From Amorphus coralli DSM 19760 (lineage in GTDB: Bacteria; Pseudomonadota; Alphaproteobacteria; Rhizobiales; Amorphaceae): DNA of 64,000 nucleotides. Position 1 is the first letter of the stretch. Every line of letters begins with the position of its first letter. The position numbers were made by a program, and so were the translations under genes. Location: positions 186,001 through 250,000 of the forward strand of contig NZ_KB894570.1 in assembly GCF_000374525.1 (NCBI RefSeq), in the 5' to 3' direction. A model generated the notes under the pieces. That model did not search any database. It was not told the origin of the DNA and was given only the letters and a program-made list of their open reading frames with translations. Shown piece by piece: positions 25,002 through 33,658 of this stretch.

Positions 25002-25894
25002 TCCCCCCGGCCTTCGTCGAACAGCTCGACGAGGGAGGAGATGTCGTCGTCGAGGCTCATGCCGGCGCGCTCGGCCACGCTGCGGTAGAGCGCGATCGTG
25101 TGGCTCGAAGTGGGCGTCGGTGCACCCGCGTCCTGGGCGGCCTTCTCCGCCATCACCAGGTCCTTCAGCATCACGCCGATGCCGCCGAGCTTCGGCTCGT
25201 AGGTGTGACTGGCCATGCGCGGGCCGAAGATCTGGAAGGGCAGGGAGTCTGCAAAGCCGCCCTTCAGCGCGTCAGCCAGGTGGGTGACGTCGACGCCGGC
25301 GCGGCGGCCGAACGCGATGGTTTCCGCAATCACCATCATTGAGTTGGCGACGATCATCTGGTTGCACAGTTTGGCCATCTGTCCCGCGCCGCTGGGACCG
25401 AGGTGCGTCATTCGGGCAGAAACCTTGTCGATCAGGGGCCGGGCCTTCTCGACATGCTCCTCTGTGCCGCCGGCCAGCACGATGAGGCTTGCCTTCTCGG
25501 CCGCGGGCACGCCGCCGGACACCGGTGCGTCGACCCAGCCGATCCCGTGCTTCGCCAGTTCTGCGGCTATCTCCCGGGCCTCGTCCGGCGCGATGGTCGA
25601 GAAGTCGACGATCACCTTGCCGGCCTTGTCGGAGGCGGAGGCGAAGCCGTTCTCGCCGAGCGCGATCTCGCGCACCGCCTTGCCGTCCAGAACGCAGATG
25701 CCGACGATGTCGGCCGCATCCAGCACCTCAGCGGGGCTCGCGGCCCGTTGCGCCCCCTCCGCGACAAGCGGGTCGCAGCGGCTTGCCGTCCGGTTCCAGA
25801 CCGTGAGCGTGCCGGCAGCCAGAAGGTGGCGCGACATCGGAACGCCCATCACGCCGAGACCGGCGAAACCGAAACGGGGGGCTGCTGTCGTCAT
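24998..25894 (-). CDS. 3-hydroxyisobutyrate/tartronate-semialdehyde-type dehydrogenase
   Basis: The 298-residue NAD(P)-dependent beta-hydroxyacid dehydrogenase carries the N-terminal dinucleotide motif GFAGLGVMGVPMSRHLL, the substrate segment VDAPVSGGVPAAEKASL and the catalytic Lys in AGQMAKLCNQM. Members reduce tartronate semialdehyde or oxidise 3-hydroxyisobutyrate; the sequence does not decide between them. ATG 25894 is chosen for its GGAGA ribosome site; the frame opens 66 nt earlier. It is the first gene of a run with the FMN hydroxy-acid oxidase and, 114 bp further on, the HpaI aldolase. Confidence 0.87.
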   Translation of the reverse strand: MTTAAPRFGFAGLGVMGVPMSRHLLAAGTLTVWNRTASRCDPLVAEGAQRAASPAEVLDAADIVGICVLDGKAVREIALGENGFASASDKAGKVIVDFSTIAPDEAREIAAELAKHGIGWVDAPVSGGVPAAEKASLIVLAGGTEEHVEKARPLIDKVSARMTHLGPSGAGQMAKLCNQMIVANSMMVIAETIAFGRRAGVDVTHLADALKGGFADSLPFQIFGPRMASHTYEPKLGGIGVMLKDLVMAEKAAQDAGAPTPTSSHTIALYRSVAERAGMSLDDDISSLVELFDEGRGE

Positions 25895-25971
25895 GAAGGT
25901 CTCCGCGCGGGGGGATTCGGCAAGGCCGATATCAAAGACGCGGACGGCTACGCGGCGCAAGCCGCAGGGTC

Positions 25972-27135
25972 TCAGCCGATGCGGGCGCGGCTGTTGTCCA
26001 CCACCAGTCCGCGGATCCCCGGCTTGATCTCGTTTTCGCCGGCTTCCCCGAGGGCCGTGTCGATGATGACGCCGTTACGACCCAGCCGCTTGGCCTCGTA
26101 GAGCGCGCGGTCGGCTCCGGACAGACACTTCGAGATGTTGGCGTAGTTCTCGACGTCGGCGCTGACGCCGAGGCTGACGGTGAAATGGATCCGTTCGCCG
26201 TCCACGACGATCTCTTCGCGCTCAACCCGCGCGCGGATGCGTTCGGCCACGATGTAGGCACTGGCGCTTGATGTGTAGGGCAAGAGCATGCCGAACTCTT
26301 CGCCACCCATCCGGGCGACGACATCGGCCCCGCGCGATTCCTCGATCATGAGCTCGCCGAGCCGTCGGATCACCTGGTCCCCCGTGGGGTGGCCGAAGGT
26401 GTCGTTGATCACCTTGAACCGATCGATGTCGAGAACCACCACGGAAAAGGCTTCGCCGTAGCGTTCCCAGCGTTTCCACTCCCGGTTCAGGTATCCGGAG
26501 AAGGCGCGCCGGTTGGCCAGCCCGCTGAGCTCGTCGACATAGGCCATGCGCCTGATCCGGGCTTCGGCGCGACTGCGGTTCTGTTCGCCGACCATGACCA
26601 GGCCGAGAAAGACCACACCGATGATCCGCACCGCCACCACGGGAAGCGCGGATGTGGCAAGGATCTGCAGGGCCAGCTCGCTTGGGAGCACGAGGAGGCT
26701 CAGCATTGTCAGTGGGGAAACCGCCGCAAGCAGGAAGATGTGGCGTTTGCGCACCTTGTAGGCGTCGGCGTGGAACAGGTAGTGGCCGGCAAGCCCAATG
26801 GCCATGGCGATGAACAGGGCGAGGCTGCCGGCCAGGACGCCCTGGCCGCCCATGTAAATGCGGTAGGCGATGGTGATTGCGGCGGAAAGGAGCGCCGCCA
26901 GCGGCCCCCCGAAGAAGCTTGACAGGATCACCATCGTGGCGCGCGAGTCCACGAAGATCCCCGGCATCAATTCCACCGGGGCCATCATGGAAAGGACGGC
27001 GCCACAACCGAAGAGAACGCCGAGCAGCAGATCGCCCGCGGCCCCGCCTATGCGCGCGACGAACACGCCGTAGGCAATGGCGGCGAGCGCCAGCATTCCC
27101 GTGTTCTGCAGAAGATGGACGAATAGGTCGAGCAC
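25972..27135 (-). CDS. diguanylate cyclase with LytS-type 5TM sensor
   Basis: This 387-residue inner-membrane protein combines an N-terminal five-helix 5TM-5TMR_LYT (LytS-like) sensor (about residues 1-180, with the typical PGIFVDSRA loop and IAYRIYMGG) and a GGDEF domain. The active site is ARMGGEEFGM and the RxxD inhibition site (RGAD) is conserved nine residues earlier, so cyclic di-GMP synthesis with product feedback is expected. GTG 27135 is preferred: AGGA precedes it by 6 nt and the first helix starts directly after it, whereas the longer frame adds 38 non-family residues. Confidence 0.88.
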   Translation of the reverse strand: MLDLFVHLLQNTGMLALAAIAYGVFVARIGGAAGDLLLGVLFGCGAVLSMMAPVELMPGIFVDSRATMVILSSFFGGPLAALLSAAITIAYRIYMGGQGVLAGSLALFIAMAIGLAGHYLFHADAYKVRKRHIFLLAAVSPLTMLSLLVLPSELALQILATSALPVVAVRIIGVVFLGLVMVGEQNRSRAEARIRRMAYVDELSGLANRRAFSGYLNREWKRWERYGEAFSVVVLDIDRFKVINDTFGHPTGDQVIRRLGELMIEESRGADVVARMGGEEFGMLLPYTSSASAYIVAERIRARVEREEIVVDGERIHFTVSLGVSADVENYANISKCLSGADRALYEAKRLGRNGVIIDTALGEAGENEIKPGIRGLVVDNSRARIG

Positions 27136-27587
27136 GCGCGGTCCTGGAGTGTGACTACAGCGGTCAGCAGCGTAGGGGCAGGCGTATCCGGCACCGGCCC
27201 CGAGGACTGCGAACCCTCGCCATCGCTGGCGTTTGGATGTGGGATACACTCGGTGAACGCGTCAGATCGCAAAAGGTCGCATCCCGTTCCTGCACATGCG
27301 ACAAATTTTATCGATCCGCAAGCCGATGCTCATCTTGAGAAAAGTGAGATCTAGTGAACCATTTACCAGAGGTTGCCAAGTCGCTGCGCTTTTGGTTTCC
27401 CAGTTCACCGTTGGCGAAGAAGAATTCGGTGTGCGAAAACCCGAACGGGCTTTGAGCGTCGACGAATGCTTGGGGGGCATGACCATTGGGCGCGGGATCT
27501 GAGCCGGACCGTGGCGGGGTCGGCAGCAAGGGCAGGGCGGGGCATGGGCCCGCGTTTTCGTGCGACGGCGCGATCTATCGTCGGCGC
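27136..27587. other. gene-free interval between diguanylate cyclase and acyltransferase
   Basis: About 450 bp separate the two divergent genes. The part near 27295-27420 is clearly less GC-rich than its surroundings and probably carries promoters for both. The short open frames here have no recognisable protein features. No clear hairpin or repeat was found. Confidence 0.5.
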
Positions 27588-28727
27588 GTGCGCGGAGCGG
27601 TCGGCCTGCCGGACTACATCCCCGGCCTGGACGGCCTTCGCGCCCTGTCGGTCATGCTGGTTATCGTCGGCCATGGCGGCTTCGAGCACATCGTTCCCGG
27701 CGGGCTCGGCGTCACCATCTTCTTCTTCATCAGCGGCTTTCTCATCACCAACCTGCTGATCAGCGAGGCGGTTCGGCACGGCGGCAACGCCATCGGCAAG
27801 TTCTATGTCCGCCGCTATCTGCGGCTGACGCCGGAGCTTTACGCCTATGTCCTCGTTTGCCTGATCGCCTCGGCCGTCTTCTTCCACGTAGAGATCGGGC
27901 GCTTTCTCGCCTCCTTCCTCTACGTGATGAACTATTTCTCGCTGTTCTCGGGCGAGGCGGGGGATCCGCAAAACCCGTTCGTGCTCGGCCATCTCTGGTC
28001 GCTCGCCGTCGAGGAACACTTCTATCTCGGCTTTCCGCTGCTCTTCGCGGTCCTGTTCAGGCGACTGCGCGCTTTCGTGGCGGTTCTTGTCGCCATCTGC
28101 GTTGCGGCGGTCGCGGTGCGCGCGGTGGCGGTCTTCGTGTTTCACGATCCCGCCTATGCGCACTTCGCGTCGGATGCGCGCATCGATTCCATCATATACG
28201 GCTGCCTGCTTGCGCTGGCCATGCGCCATCCCGCGAGCCTAGGTCTGCTCAGCCGGTTCGGTTCCAGCGGTGCCCTGATCGCCGCGCTAGGGCTGATGCT
28301 ACTGACCCTTCTCTACCGCGACGAGGCCTTCCGCAACGTGCTCCGCTTCAGCCTCCAGGGCGTTGCGCTCTTCATCGGCGTGGCCTGTCTCTACACCAGC
28401 GCGCTGGGCACCTTCGCCGTCAGGGTGCTGGAGATCGGGGTGCTGCGCTTCCTCGGCCGCATCTCCTACGGCATGTATCTGTGGCACTTCCTGCCGGCGC
28501 GCGCGGTGTTCCTGTGGTTCGGCGTCGATCCGAACCACGCGACGGCCGCGCCTGTCACGGTGAAGATCGTCGCCATCATCGCCTCCACGGCAGGCGCGGT
28601 GCTGATGGGCTATCTTGGCCAAAGGCTCTTGCTGCGGCCGCTGGCCGGCCTACGTCATCGGTTTGGGTCGCACACGGCGGGCGCGTTGAGTTCCGAGACG
28701 GACAGGTCGGCGACATCCGGCAGGTGA
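27588..28727 (+). CDS. membrane acyltransferase 3 family protein
   Basis: This is an integral-membrane O-acyltransferase of the acyltransferase_3 (OafA/NodX) family, which adds acetyl or similar groups to polysaccharide or lipid sugars. The N-terminal YIPGLDGLRALSVMLVIVGH carries the catalytic His, FFFISGFLITNLL follows, and GHLWSLAVEEHFYL and GRISYGMYLWHFLPAR are family signatures; about ten hydrophobic segments are present. The start is uncertain: TTG 27486 opens the frame, but GTG 27588 lies directly before the conserved N-terminus and is used here. Neither has a strong ribosome site. No adjacent polysaccharide gene reveals the acceptor. Confidence 0.83.
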   Translation: MRGAVGLPDYIPGLDGLRALSVMLVIVGHGGFEHIVPGGLGVTIFFFISGFLITNLLISEAVRHGGNAIGKFYVRRYLRLTPELYAYVLVCLIASAVFFHVEIGRFLASFLYVMNYFSLFSGEAGDPQNPFVLGHLWSLAVEEHFYLGFPLLFAVLFRRLRAFVAVLVAICVAAVAVRAVAVFVFHDPAYAHFASDARIDSIIYGCLLALAMRHPASLGLLSRFGSSGALIAALGLMLLTLLYRDEAFRNVLRFSLQGVALFIGVACLYTSALGTFAVRVLEIGVLRFLGRISYGMYLWHFLPARAVFLWFGVDPNHATAAPVTVKIVAIIASTAGAVLMGYLGQRLLLRPLAGLRHRFGSHTAGALSSETDRSATSGR

Positions 28728-28779
28728 CCGAGAAACGGGCCGCCGGTGGCCGGTTGTGGAAGAAAGAAAGGGTCTGGCA

Positions 28780-29097
28780 ATGACAACGCTGAAGATCGCG
28801 GCCGGCGCGGCCGCCGCACTGGGCTTCCTCGTCGCCGGCGCGCCGGGGGCGTCGGCCAACACCCAGTACGAGATCACCCAGATCCAGAAGGCGACGCCGT
28901 CCTGCCGGGCGCATCCCGACGCGCCCTGGATCGGCCGCGTGTCCGGCAGCGTCGAGGACGACGTCACCGATTTCATCATCCCGGTGTCGTTCGTCGGCTG
29001 CTTCGACAGCCAGCCGGGCTGCGAGCGCTGGAAGGAAAAGACCAGCGGCTTCATCACCGGCCCGATCATCCAGTACAGCTGCAAGCCACGGCGCTAA
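28780..29097 (+). CDS. small secreted cysteine-containing protein
   Basis: The 105-residue protein has a clear Sec signal peptide (hydrophobic core AAGAAAALGFLVAG, cleavage near GASA-NT) and a mature part of about 78 residues with four cysteines (two possible disulfides), ending CKPRR. I do not recognise the family. It lies 52 bp after the acyltransferase gene on the same strand and is followed directly by palindromic repeats that may end transcription. Confidence 0.65.
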   Translation: MTTLKIAAGAAAALGFLVAGAPGASANTQYEITQIQKATPSCRAHPDAPWIGRVSGSVEDDVTDFIIPVSFVGCFDSQPGCERWKEKTSGFITGPIIQYSCKPRR

Positions 29098-29098
29098 A

Positions 29099-29142
29099 GC
29101 GCTTCCAGGAAAAGTGGGCACCGGTTTTCCGTTAGGAAGCGC
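29099..29142. repeat. 44-bp palindromic element, family A copy 1
   Basis: Outer arms GCGCTTCC and GGAAGCGC, inner arms GGAAAA and TTTTCC, and core GTGGGCACCGG. It starts right after the stop of the small secreted protein. The same element recurs 55 bp later, and a variant with different but still complementary arms lies at 47858. Confidence 0.8.
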
Positions 29143-29153
29143 GCTGGGAGAGA

Positions 29154-29197
29154 GCGCTTCCAGGAAAAGTGGGCACCGGTTTTCCGTCCGGAAGCGC
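29154..29197. repeat. 44-bp palindromic element, family A copy 2
   Basis: This copy has the same arms and core as the one at 29099 and differs only in the 3-nt bulge before the right outer arm. The two are direct repeats 55 bp apart. Confidence 0.8.
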
Positions 29198-29217
29198 GGT
29201 GTGAAGAGTCTTTTTAT

Positions 29218-29440
29218 CCCTCGCGCCGAGTGCGCTTTGCGCACCGGCACCGGGTGGGCGCCATGGCTTCTTGAGACGCAATCGCGGGCGGAAAACCGCA
29301 AGAGCACTTTTCCTGCGATTGCTCGGGCGGCGCGCGGTCGCGCGCTGGTGGGAGTGGTCCGGTAAAGCGGAAGTAGGCTCGGAAGGAGCCCCCAATCTCC
29401 GCTCATCCCCGCGCAGGCGGGGATCCAGGGCCCCAGGCCG
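29218..29440. repeat. tandem duplication, copy 1 (223 bp)
   Basis: This non-coding unit is nearly identical to 29457-29680, with a handful of substitutions and one indel and a 16-bp spacer between the copies. Each unit contains a family B palindrome (near 29278) and the hairpin ATCCCCGC-N4-GCGGGGAT (29405-29424), a type of intergenic repeat seen in many proteobacteria. Confidence 0.85.
29278..29322. repeat. 45-bp palindromic element, family B copy 1
   Basis: Outer arms GCAATCGC and GCGATTGC flank a conserved core that begins GGGCGGAAAACCGC and ends CACTTTTCCT. An exact copy is at 29518; a variant with different complementary arms is at 29708. Confidence 0.75.
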
Positions 29441-29456
29441 CAGCCTGTCCCTAACC

Positions 29457-29680
29457 CCCTCGCGCCGAGTGCGCTGACGCGCACCGGCTCCGGGTGGGCG
29501 CCCTGGCTTCTTGAGACGCAATCGCGGGCGGAAAACCGCAAGAGCACTTTTCCTGCGATTGCTCGGGCGGCGCGCGGTCGCGCGCTGGTGGGAGTGGTCC
29601 GGTAAAGCGGAAGCTGGCTCGGAAGGAGCCCCCAATCTCCGCTCATCCCCGCGCAGGCGGGGATCCAGGGCCCCAGGCCG
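29457..29680. repeat. tandem duplication, copy 2 (224 bp)
   Basis: This is the second copy of the unit at 29218-29440, carrying the same internal palindromes (29518-29562 and 29645-29664). Its flank after 29680 differs completely from that of copy 1, which marks the duplication end. Confidence 0.85.
29518..29562. repeat. 45-bp palindromic element, family B copy 2
   Basis: This copy is identical to the one at 29278-29322 and lies inside the second tandem unit. Confidence 0.75.
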
Positions 29681-29707
29681 GACCACGTCCTATTCCGGGT
29701 CCACGAA

Positions 29708-29748
29708 GAGCGCGGGCGGAATACCGCAAGAACCCTTTTCCTGCGCTC
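29708..29748. repeat. palindromic element, family B variant downstream of livF
   Basis: The core matches 29278 with few changes, but the outer arms are GAGCGC and GCGCTC instead of GCAATCGC and GCGATTGC, still fully complementary. It lies 3 bp beyond the livF stop and may stabilise or end that transcript. Confidence 0.7.
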
Positions 29749-29751
29749 GCT

Positions 29752-30507
29752 TTAGACGGCCAGGTACTGCTCGCGCAGTTCCGCGTTGTCGAGCACCTCG
29801 CGCGCCGTGCCGTCGAACACGACCTGGCCCATGTCGAGGATCAGCGCCCGGTCGGCGAGGTGCAGCGCCGCGATGGCGTTCTGCTCCACGATGATCGTCG
29901 TCAGCCCGATCGCCTTGATCTGCTCCAGCGTGCGCTCGATCTCCTGCACGATGACCGGCGCGAGGCCCTCGTAGGGCTCGTCCAGCAGGAACAGTTCCAC
30001 GTCACGGGCGAGCGCCCGGGCAACCGCCAGCATCTGCTGCTCGCCGCCCGACAGGGTCACGCCCTCCTGGCGGCGGCGTTCGCCGAGCCTTGGGAACAGC
30101 TCGAAAATGCGCTCCTTCGACCAGCCGATAGGGGGCGCGATCTGGGCGAGGTCGAGATTCTCCTCCACCGTCAGGCCCTGGATGATGCGCCGATCCTCCG
30201 GCACCAGCGCAATGCCCTTGCGCGCCGCCTCGTGGGCCTTGAGCTTGTGCACGGGCAGGTCGGCGAGCCAGATCTCGCCCTTCTTCAGGTCTGGCGTGCC
30301 GACCCGGGCGAGCGAGCGCAGCGTCGAGGTCTTGCCGGCGCCGTTGCGCCCCAGGAGCGCGAGGATCTCGCCCTTCCTGAGCTCGAACGAGACGCCCTGT
30401 ACGATGTAGCTCTCGCCGTAATAGGCGTGGATGTCGTCCACCTTGAGGAAGCGCTCTCCCTCCGCGGTGGTATCGGCGGGCAGGGTGGCGGTATCGGTCG
30501 TGCTCAC
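29752..30507 (-). CDS. livF: ABC transporter ATPase LivF
   Basis: This is the second ATPase of a branched-chain-amino-acid-type (HAAT) importer. The 251-residue protein has Walker A LLGRNGAGKTSTL, signature VTLSGGEQQML, Walker B ELFLLDEPYEGL and switch His region IIVEQN, which is typical of LivF (VEQN instead of VEHD). The start is GTG 30507, overlapping the livG stop by 4 nt. The reading frame continues far upstream across livG and livM, but that part is a shadow. The last gene of the liv operon, it ends next to a palindromic repeat. Confidence 0.93.
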   Translation of the reverse strand: MSTTDTATLPADTTAEGERFLKVDDIHAYYGESYIVQGVSFELRKGEILALLGRNGAGKTSTLRSLARVGTPDLKKGEIWLADLPVHKLKAHEAARKGIALVPEDRRIIQGLTVEENLDLAQIAPPIGWSKERIFELFPRLGERRRQEGVTLSGGEQQMLAVARALARDVELFLLDEPYEGLAPVIVQEIERTLEQIKAIGLTTIIVEQNAIAALHLADRALILDMGQVVFDGTAREVLDNAELREQYLAV

Positions 30508-31262
30508 AGGTGCGCTCCTCCGAGATAGGCTTCCTGCACCTTCGGGTTGCCTTTGATGTTTTCGGGCCGGTCCTCGACGATCACCCCGCCCTGGGCCATG
30601 ACCGTCACGTAGTGGGCCAGCGAGAAGACCACGTGCATGTCGTGCTCGATGACGACCATGGTCTGGCCGCGCCGCTCGCTGATCTCCTTGAGAAGATCGA
30701 TGGTGCGGTTGGTGTCGTGGCGCGCCATGCCGGCGGTGGGCTCGTCGAGAAGCAGCAGCTTCGGATCCTGGGAGAGGCACATGGCCAGCTCCAGGCGCCG
30801 CTTGTCGCCGCGCGACAGGCTGTCGGCGATGATTTCCGACTTCTCCGCCAGCCCCACGTCGGCGAGGTTGGACATGGCGTGATCGCGGATCTCCGCCTCG
30901 CCGTCCATCCGGTGCCACGGGTTCAGCTTGAACGTGCCGTCCCGGTGCGCCAGGGACGGGATCATCACGTTGTCGATCAGCGACAGCTCGCCGAAGATTT
31001 CCGGCGTCTGGAACACGCGGCTGACGCCGATCTGGTTGATCTCGTAGGGGCGCACGCCGATCAGCGAGCGGCCGCCGAAGGTCACCGTTCCGGAATCGGG
31101 GATCAGCCGTCCGATCAGGCAGTTGAGCAGCGTCGACTTGCCGGCCCCGTTCGGCCCGATGATGGCGTGGACGCTGCCCTCCTTGACGGACAGGTTGATG
31201 TGGTTGAGCGCCTTGAGGCCGCCGAAGGCCTTGTTGACGTCGTTGACTTCGAGAAGACTCAT
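30504..31262 (-). CDS. livG: ABC transporter ATPase LivG
   Basis: This is the first ATPase of the HAAT importer (252 residues): Walker A IIGPNGAGKSTLL, a Q-loop near VFQTPEIF, signature DSLSRGDKRRLELAM (SRGD instead of the canonical SGGQ, as in a subgroup including UrtD), Walker B LLLLDEPTAGM and switch VVIEHDMHVV. The SRGD signature hints that the transporter may sit nearer urea/amide-type importers than to classical LIV-I. It lies 117 bp after livM, which is wide for this operon, and overlaps livF by 4 nt. Confidence 0.92.
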   Translation of the reverse strand: MSLLEVNDVNKAFGGLKALNHINLSVKEGSVHAIIGPNGAGKSTLLNCLIGRLIPDSGTVTFGGRSLIGVRPYEINQIGVSRVFQTPEIFGELSLIDNVMIPSLAHRDGTFKLNPWHRMDGEAEIRDHAMSNLADVGLAEKSEIIADSLSRGDKRRLELAMCLSQDPKLLLLDEPTAGMARHDTNRTIDLLKEISERRGQTMVVIEHDMHVVFSLAHYVTVMAQGGVIVEDRPENIKGNPKVQEAYLGGAHL

Positions 31263-31379
31263 CTCGCAGCTCTCCCTGGATGCATCCGGCGCCGGCTGGG
31301 CGCTGTCTTCGGACGCCTCCCGTGTTCGAAGGGGCCGTCGGCCCGGGCCTTCGAGGCTGCCCGGGCCGCAAGCACGGCT

Positions 31380-32537
31380 CTAGTGACCGGTCGGCGCGGT
31401 GTCGCCGCCGCGCTGCGGCGTGTCGTCCGCCCGCTTGCGCCCGAACACGGCCTTGGCCAGGCGTCTCAGGCCCTCGATGATGCCGCCGGGCAGGAAGATC
31501 ACCACGATCATGAACATCAGGCCCAGCGTCAGGTGCCAGCCTTCGCCGACGAACAGCCCGGCAACGGAAATCGCCGCCTCGCGCATCCCTTCCGGCAGGA
31601 AGTGGAACACGCTTTCCAGCGTGCTTTCGTTGAACGAGGAGAAGATGTTCTCGAAGTACTTGATCAGCCCCGCGCCCAGCATCGGCCCCATCAGGGTGCC
31701 GGCACCGCCCAGGATGGTCATCAGCACGACCTCGCCCGACGCCGTCCACTGCATGCGCTCCGCGCCCGCCAGCGGGTCGGTGATGCACATCAGGGCGCCC
31801 GCCAGACCGGCATACATGCCGGAGATGATGAACGCCGCCAGCGCGTAGGGCCGGGTGTTCAGGCCGGTGTAGCCCATCCGGTTCTGGTTGGTCTTCACCG
31901 CCTTCAGCATGAGGCCGAAGGGCGAGCGGAAGATCATGATCGCGAACCACGAGACCAGGATCAGCACGACCGCGCAGAAATAGAAGCCTGACAGCCCGGT
32001 CATCTCGATGCCGAACAGGTTGGCCACCAGCGGGCCGGTCTCGCTGCCGTTTCCGTCGAAGATGCGCGGATCGGAGCGCAGCACGCGCAGGCCGGTCTCG
32101 CCGTTGGTGATCGGGGTGAGCACCGAGTAGGCGAGATTGTAGGACATCTGGGCGAAGGCGAGCGTCAGGATCGAGAAGTAGATGCCTGTTCGCCTGAGCG
32201 ACAGATACCCGATGGCCAGGGCGAAGATGCCGGCGGCGATGACCGCCAGGACCAGCGCCGGCAGCGGGTTCATGCCGAGCAGCTTGAAGCTCCACACCGC
32301 GGTGTAGGAGCCCACGCCGAGGAACGCGGCGTGGCCGAACGAGAGGTAGCCGGTGAGCCCGAACAGGATGTTGAAGCCGGTGGCGAAGATGCCGAAGATC
32401 GCGAACTTCTGCATCAGGTCGGGATAGGCGGCCCCGAAGGGCTGCAGCCAGATCGGCATCGTCAGGATCGCGATCGTGAAGATCACGATCAGGACGATGT
32501 CACTCTGCAAATTGTCCTTGTCGAGAAAGTTCATCAT
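31380..32537 (-). CDS. livM: ABC transporter permease LivM
   Basis: This is the second permease of the HAAT importer, with 385 residues and about ten membrane segments. Family signatures are [18 protein letters not shown] near residue 65, the [19 protein letters not shown] coupling region and the [16 protein letters not shown] loop. The C-terminal ~25 residues are charged and variable. It begins 4 bp after the livH stop. It forms the membrane channel with LivH. Confidence 0.92.
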   Translation of the reverse strand: MMNFLDKDNLQSDIVLIVIFTIAILTMPIWLQPFGAAYPDLMQKFAIFGIFATGFNILFGLTGYLSFGHAAFLGVGSYTAVWSFKLLGMNPLPALVLAVIAAGIFALAIGYLSLRRTGIYFSILTLAFAQMSYNLAYSVLTPITNGETGLRVLRSDPRIFDGNGSETGPLVANLFGIEMTGLSGFYFCAVVLILVSWFAIMIFRSPFGLMLKAVKTNQNRMGYTGLNTRPYALAAFIISGMYAGLAGALMCITDPLAGAERMQWTASGEVVLMTILGGAGTLMGPMLGAGLIKYFENIFSSFNESTLESVFHFLPEGMREAAISVAGLFVGEGWHLTLGLMFMIVVIFLPGGIIEGLRRLAKAVFGRKRADDTPQRGGDTAPTGH

Positions 32538-32541
32538 CGCG

Positions 32542-33570
32542 TCAGCCCTCCATCACGCCCTTGCGGCCCATCAGACCGCGCGGCCGGACCAGGAGGATCA
32601 CGACGGCCACGAGATAAATGATGATCTGGTCGATGCCCGGGAAGATCGACTTGACCTCCGTCATCGACGCGAACGACTGCAGGATGCCGAGCAGGAACCC
32701 GGCGGCCACGGCTCCGCCCAGCGAGCCCATTCCGCCCACCACGACCACGACGAACGACAGGACAAGGAAGTCCATGCCCATGTGGTAGTCGGGCGGCAGG
32801 ATCGGCGTGTACATCACGCCGGCCAGACCCGCGACGACCGCGGCGATGCCGAACATGATGGTGAAGCGCTTGCCGATATTGATGCCCAGCAGGCCCACCG
32901 TTTCCCGGTCGGCCATGCCCGCGCGCACAACCATTCCGAAGGTGGTGAACTGCAGGAAGGCGAACACCGCGCCGATGACCGCGAGGGAGAAGGCCAGGTA
33001 GACCAGACGCCACCACGGGTAGGAGATGGCGTTCTCGGCAAAGCCGAACGCCGCGCCGATGTCGGCGGATCCGGAGAAGAGCGCCGGCGCCGGGATCGGG
33101 ATCGGATTGGCGCCGAACCAGACCTTGATGATTTCCTGGATGACGATGGCGAGGCCGAAGGTCACCAGGATCTGCTCGGCGTGCGGGCGCCGGTAGAAAT
33201 GCTTGATGAGGCCGCGCTCCATGGTGATGCCGATCACCAGCATCACCGGGATGGCCACCAGGATCGACAGCGGAACCGCGAAATTCAGGATCGCCGCGCC
33301 GGTTTCACCGAACCAGCTCTCGATATAGGGGACGCGGATCTCCATGGGGGTGCCCCACGGGGTCAGGTTGTCCGGATCGAGCGTCACCTGTTCCAGGTTC
33401 AGGAACTGGTAGACGGCGACCGCACAGAACGCGCCCAGCATGAACAGAGCGCCGTGAGCGAAGTTCACGACGCCGAGCGTGCCGAAAATGAGGGTCAGCC
33501 CGAGGGCGATCAGCGCGTAGGCCCCGCCCTTGTCGAGGCCGTTGAGGATCTGCAGAAGGATCTGATCCAT
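32542..33570 (-). CDS. livH: ABC transporter permease LivH
   Basis: This is the first permease of the HAAT importer (342 residues): N-terminal [22 protein letters not shown], the [14 protein letters not shown] motif, and the C-terminal [18 protein letters not shown] loop for ATPase coupling. It is longer than E. coli LivH (308) because of an extracytoplasmic insertion at about residues 55-85 ([16 protein letters not shown] region). It follows the binding-protein gene by 88 bp. Confidence 0.92.
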   Translation of the reverse strand: MDQILLQILNGLDKGGAYALIALGLTLIFGTLGVVNFAHGALFMLGAFCAVAVYQFLNLEQVTLDPDNLTPWGTPMEIRVPYIESWFGETGAAILNFAVPLSILVAIPVMLVIGITMERGLIKHFYRRPHAEQILVTFGLAIVIQEIIKVWFGANPIPIPAPALFSGSADIGAAFGFAENAISYPWWRLVYLAFSLAVIGAVFAFLQFTTFGMVVRAGMADRETVGLLGINIGKRFTIMFGIAAVVAGLAGVMYTPILPPDYHMGMDFLVLSFVVVVVGGMGSLGGAVAAGFLLGILQSFASMTEVKSIFPGIDQIIIYLVAVVILLVRPRGLMGRKGVMEG

Positions 33571-33658
33571 TGAGACGGTCTTCTCCCAGGCCGCGGACGA
33601 AACCGCGGGCGACGGCCGGTCGCTGGGACCGGCCGTCTGTTGTCAATCTACCGTCGGC

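Noticed and set aside
27262-27529. Short open frames possibly left from a transposase or gene remnant
   Set aside because: They show no recognisable motif or flanking inverted repeats, so I treat the stretch as promoter region.
29218-29680. Possible CRISPR array or insertion sequence in the repeat block
   Set aside because: There are only two large units with a short spacer, no series of short equal repeats, no cas genes and no transposase. It is a tandem duplication with palindromes.
29752-32295. An 847-residue frame that appears to fuse livF to sequence across livG and livM
   Set aside because: Only the part from 30507 down is a protein of known type. Upstream, the frame is out of phase with livG and livM, which are intact in other frames.
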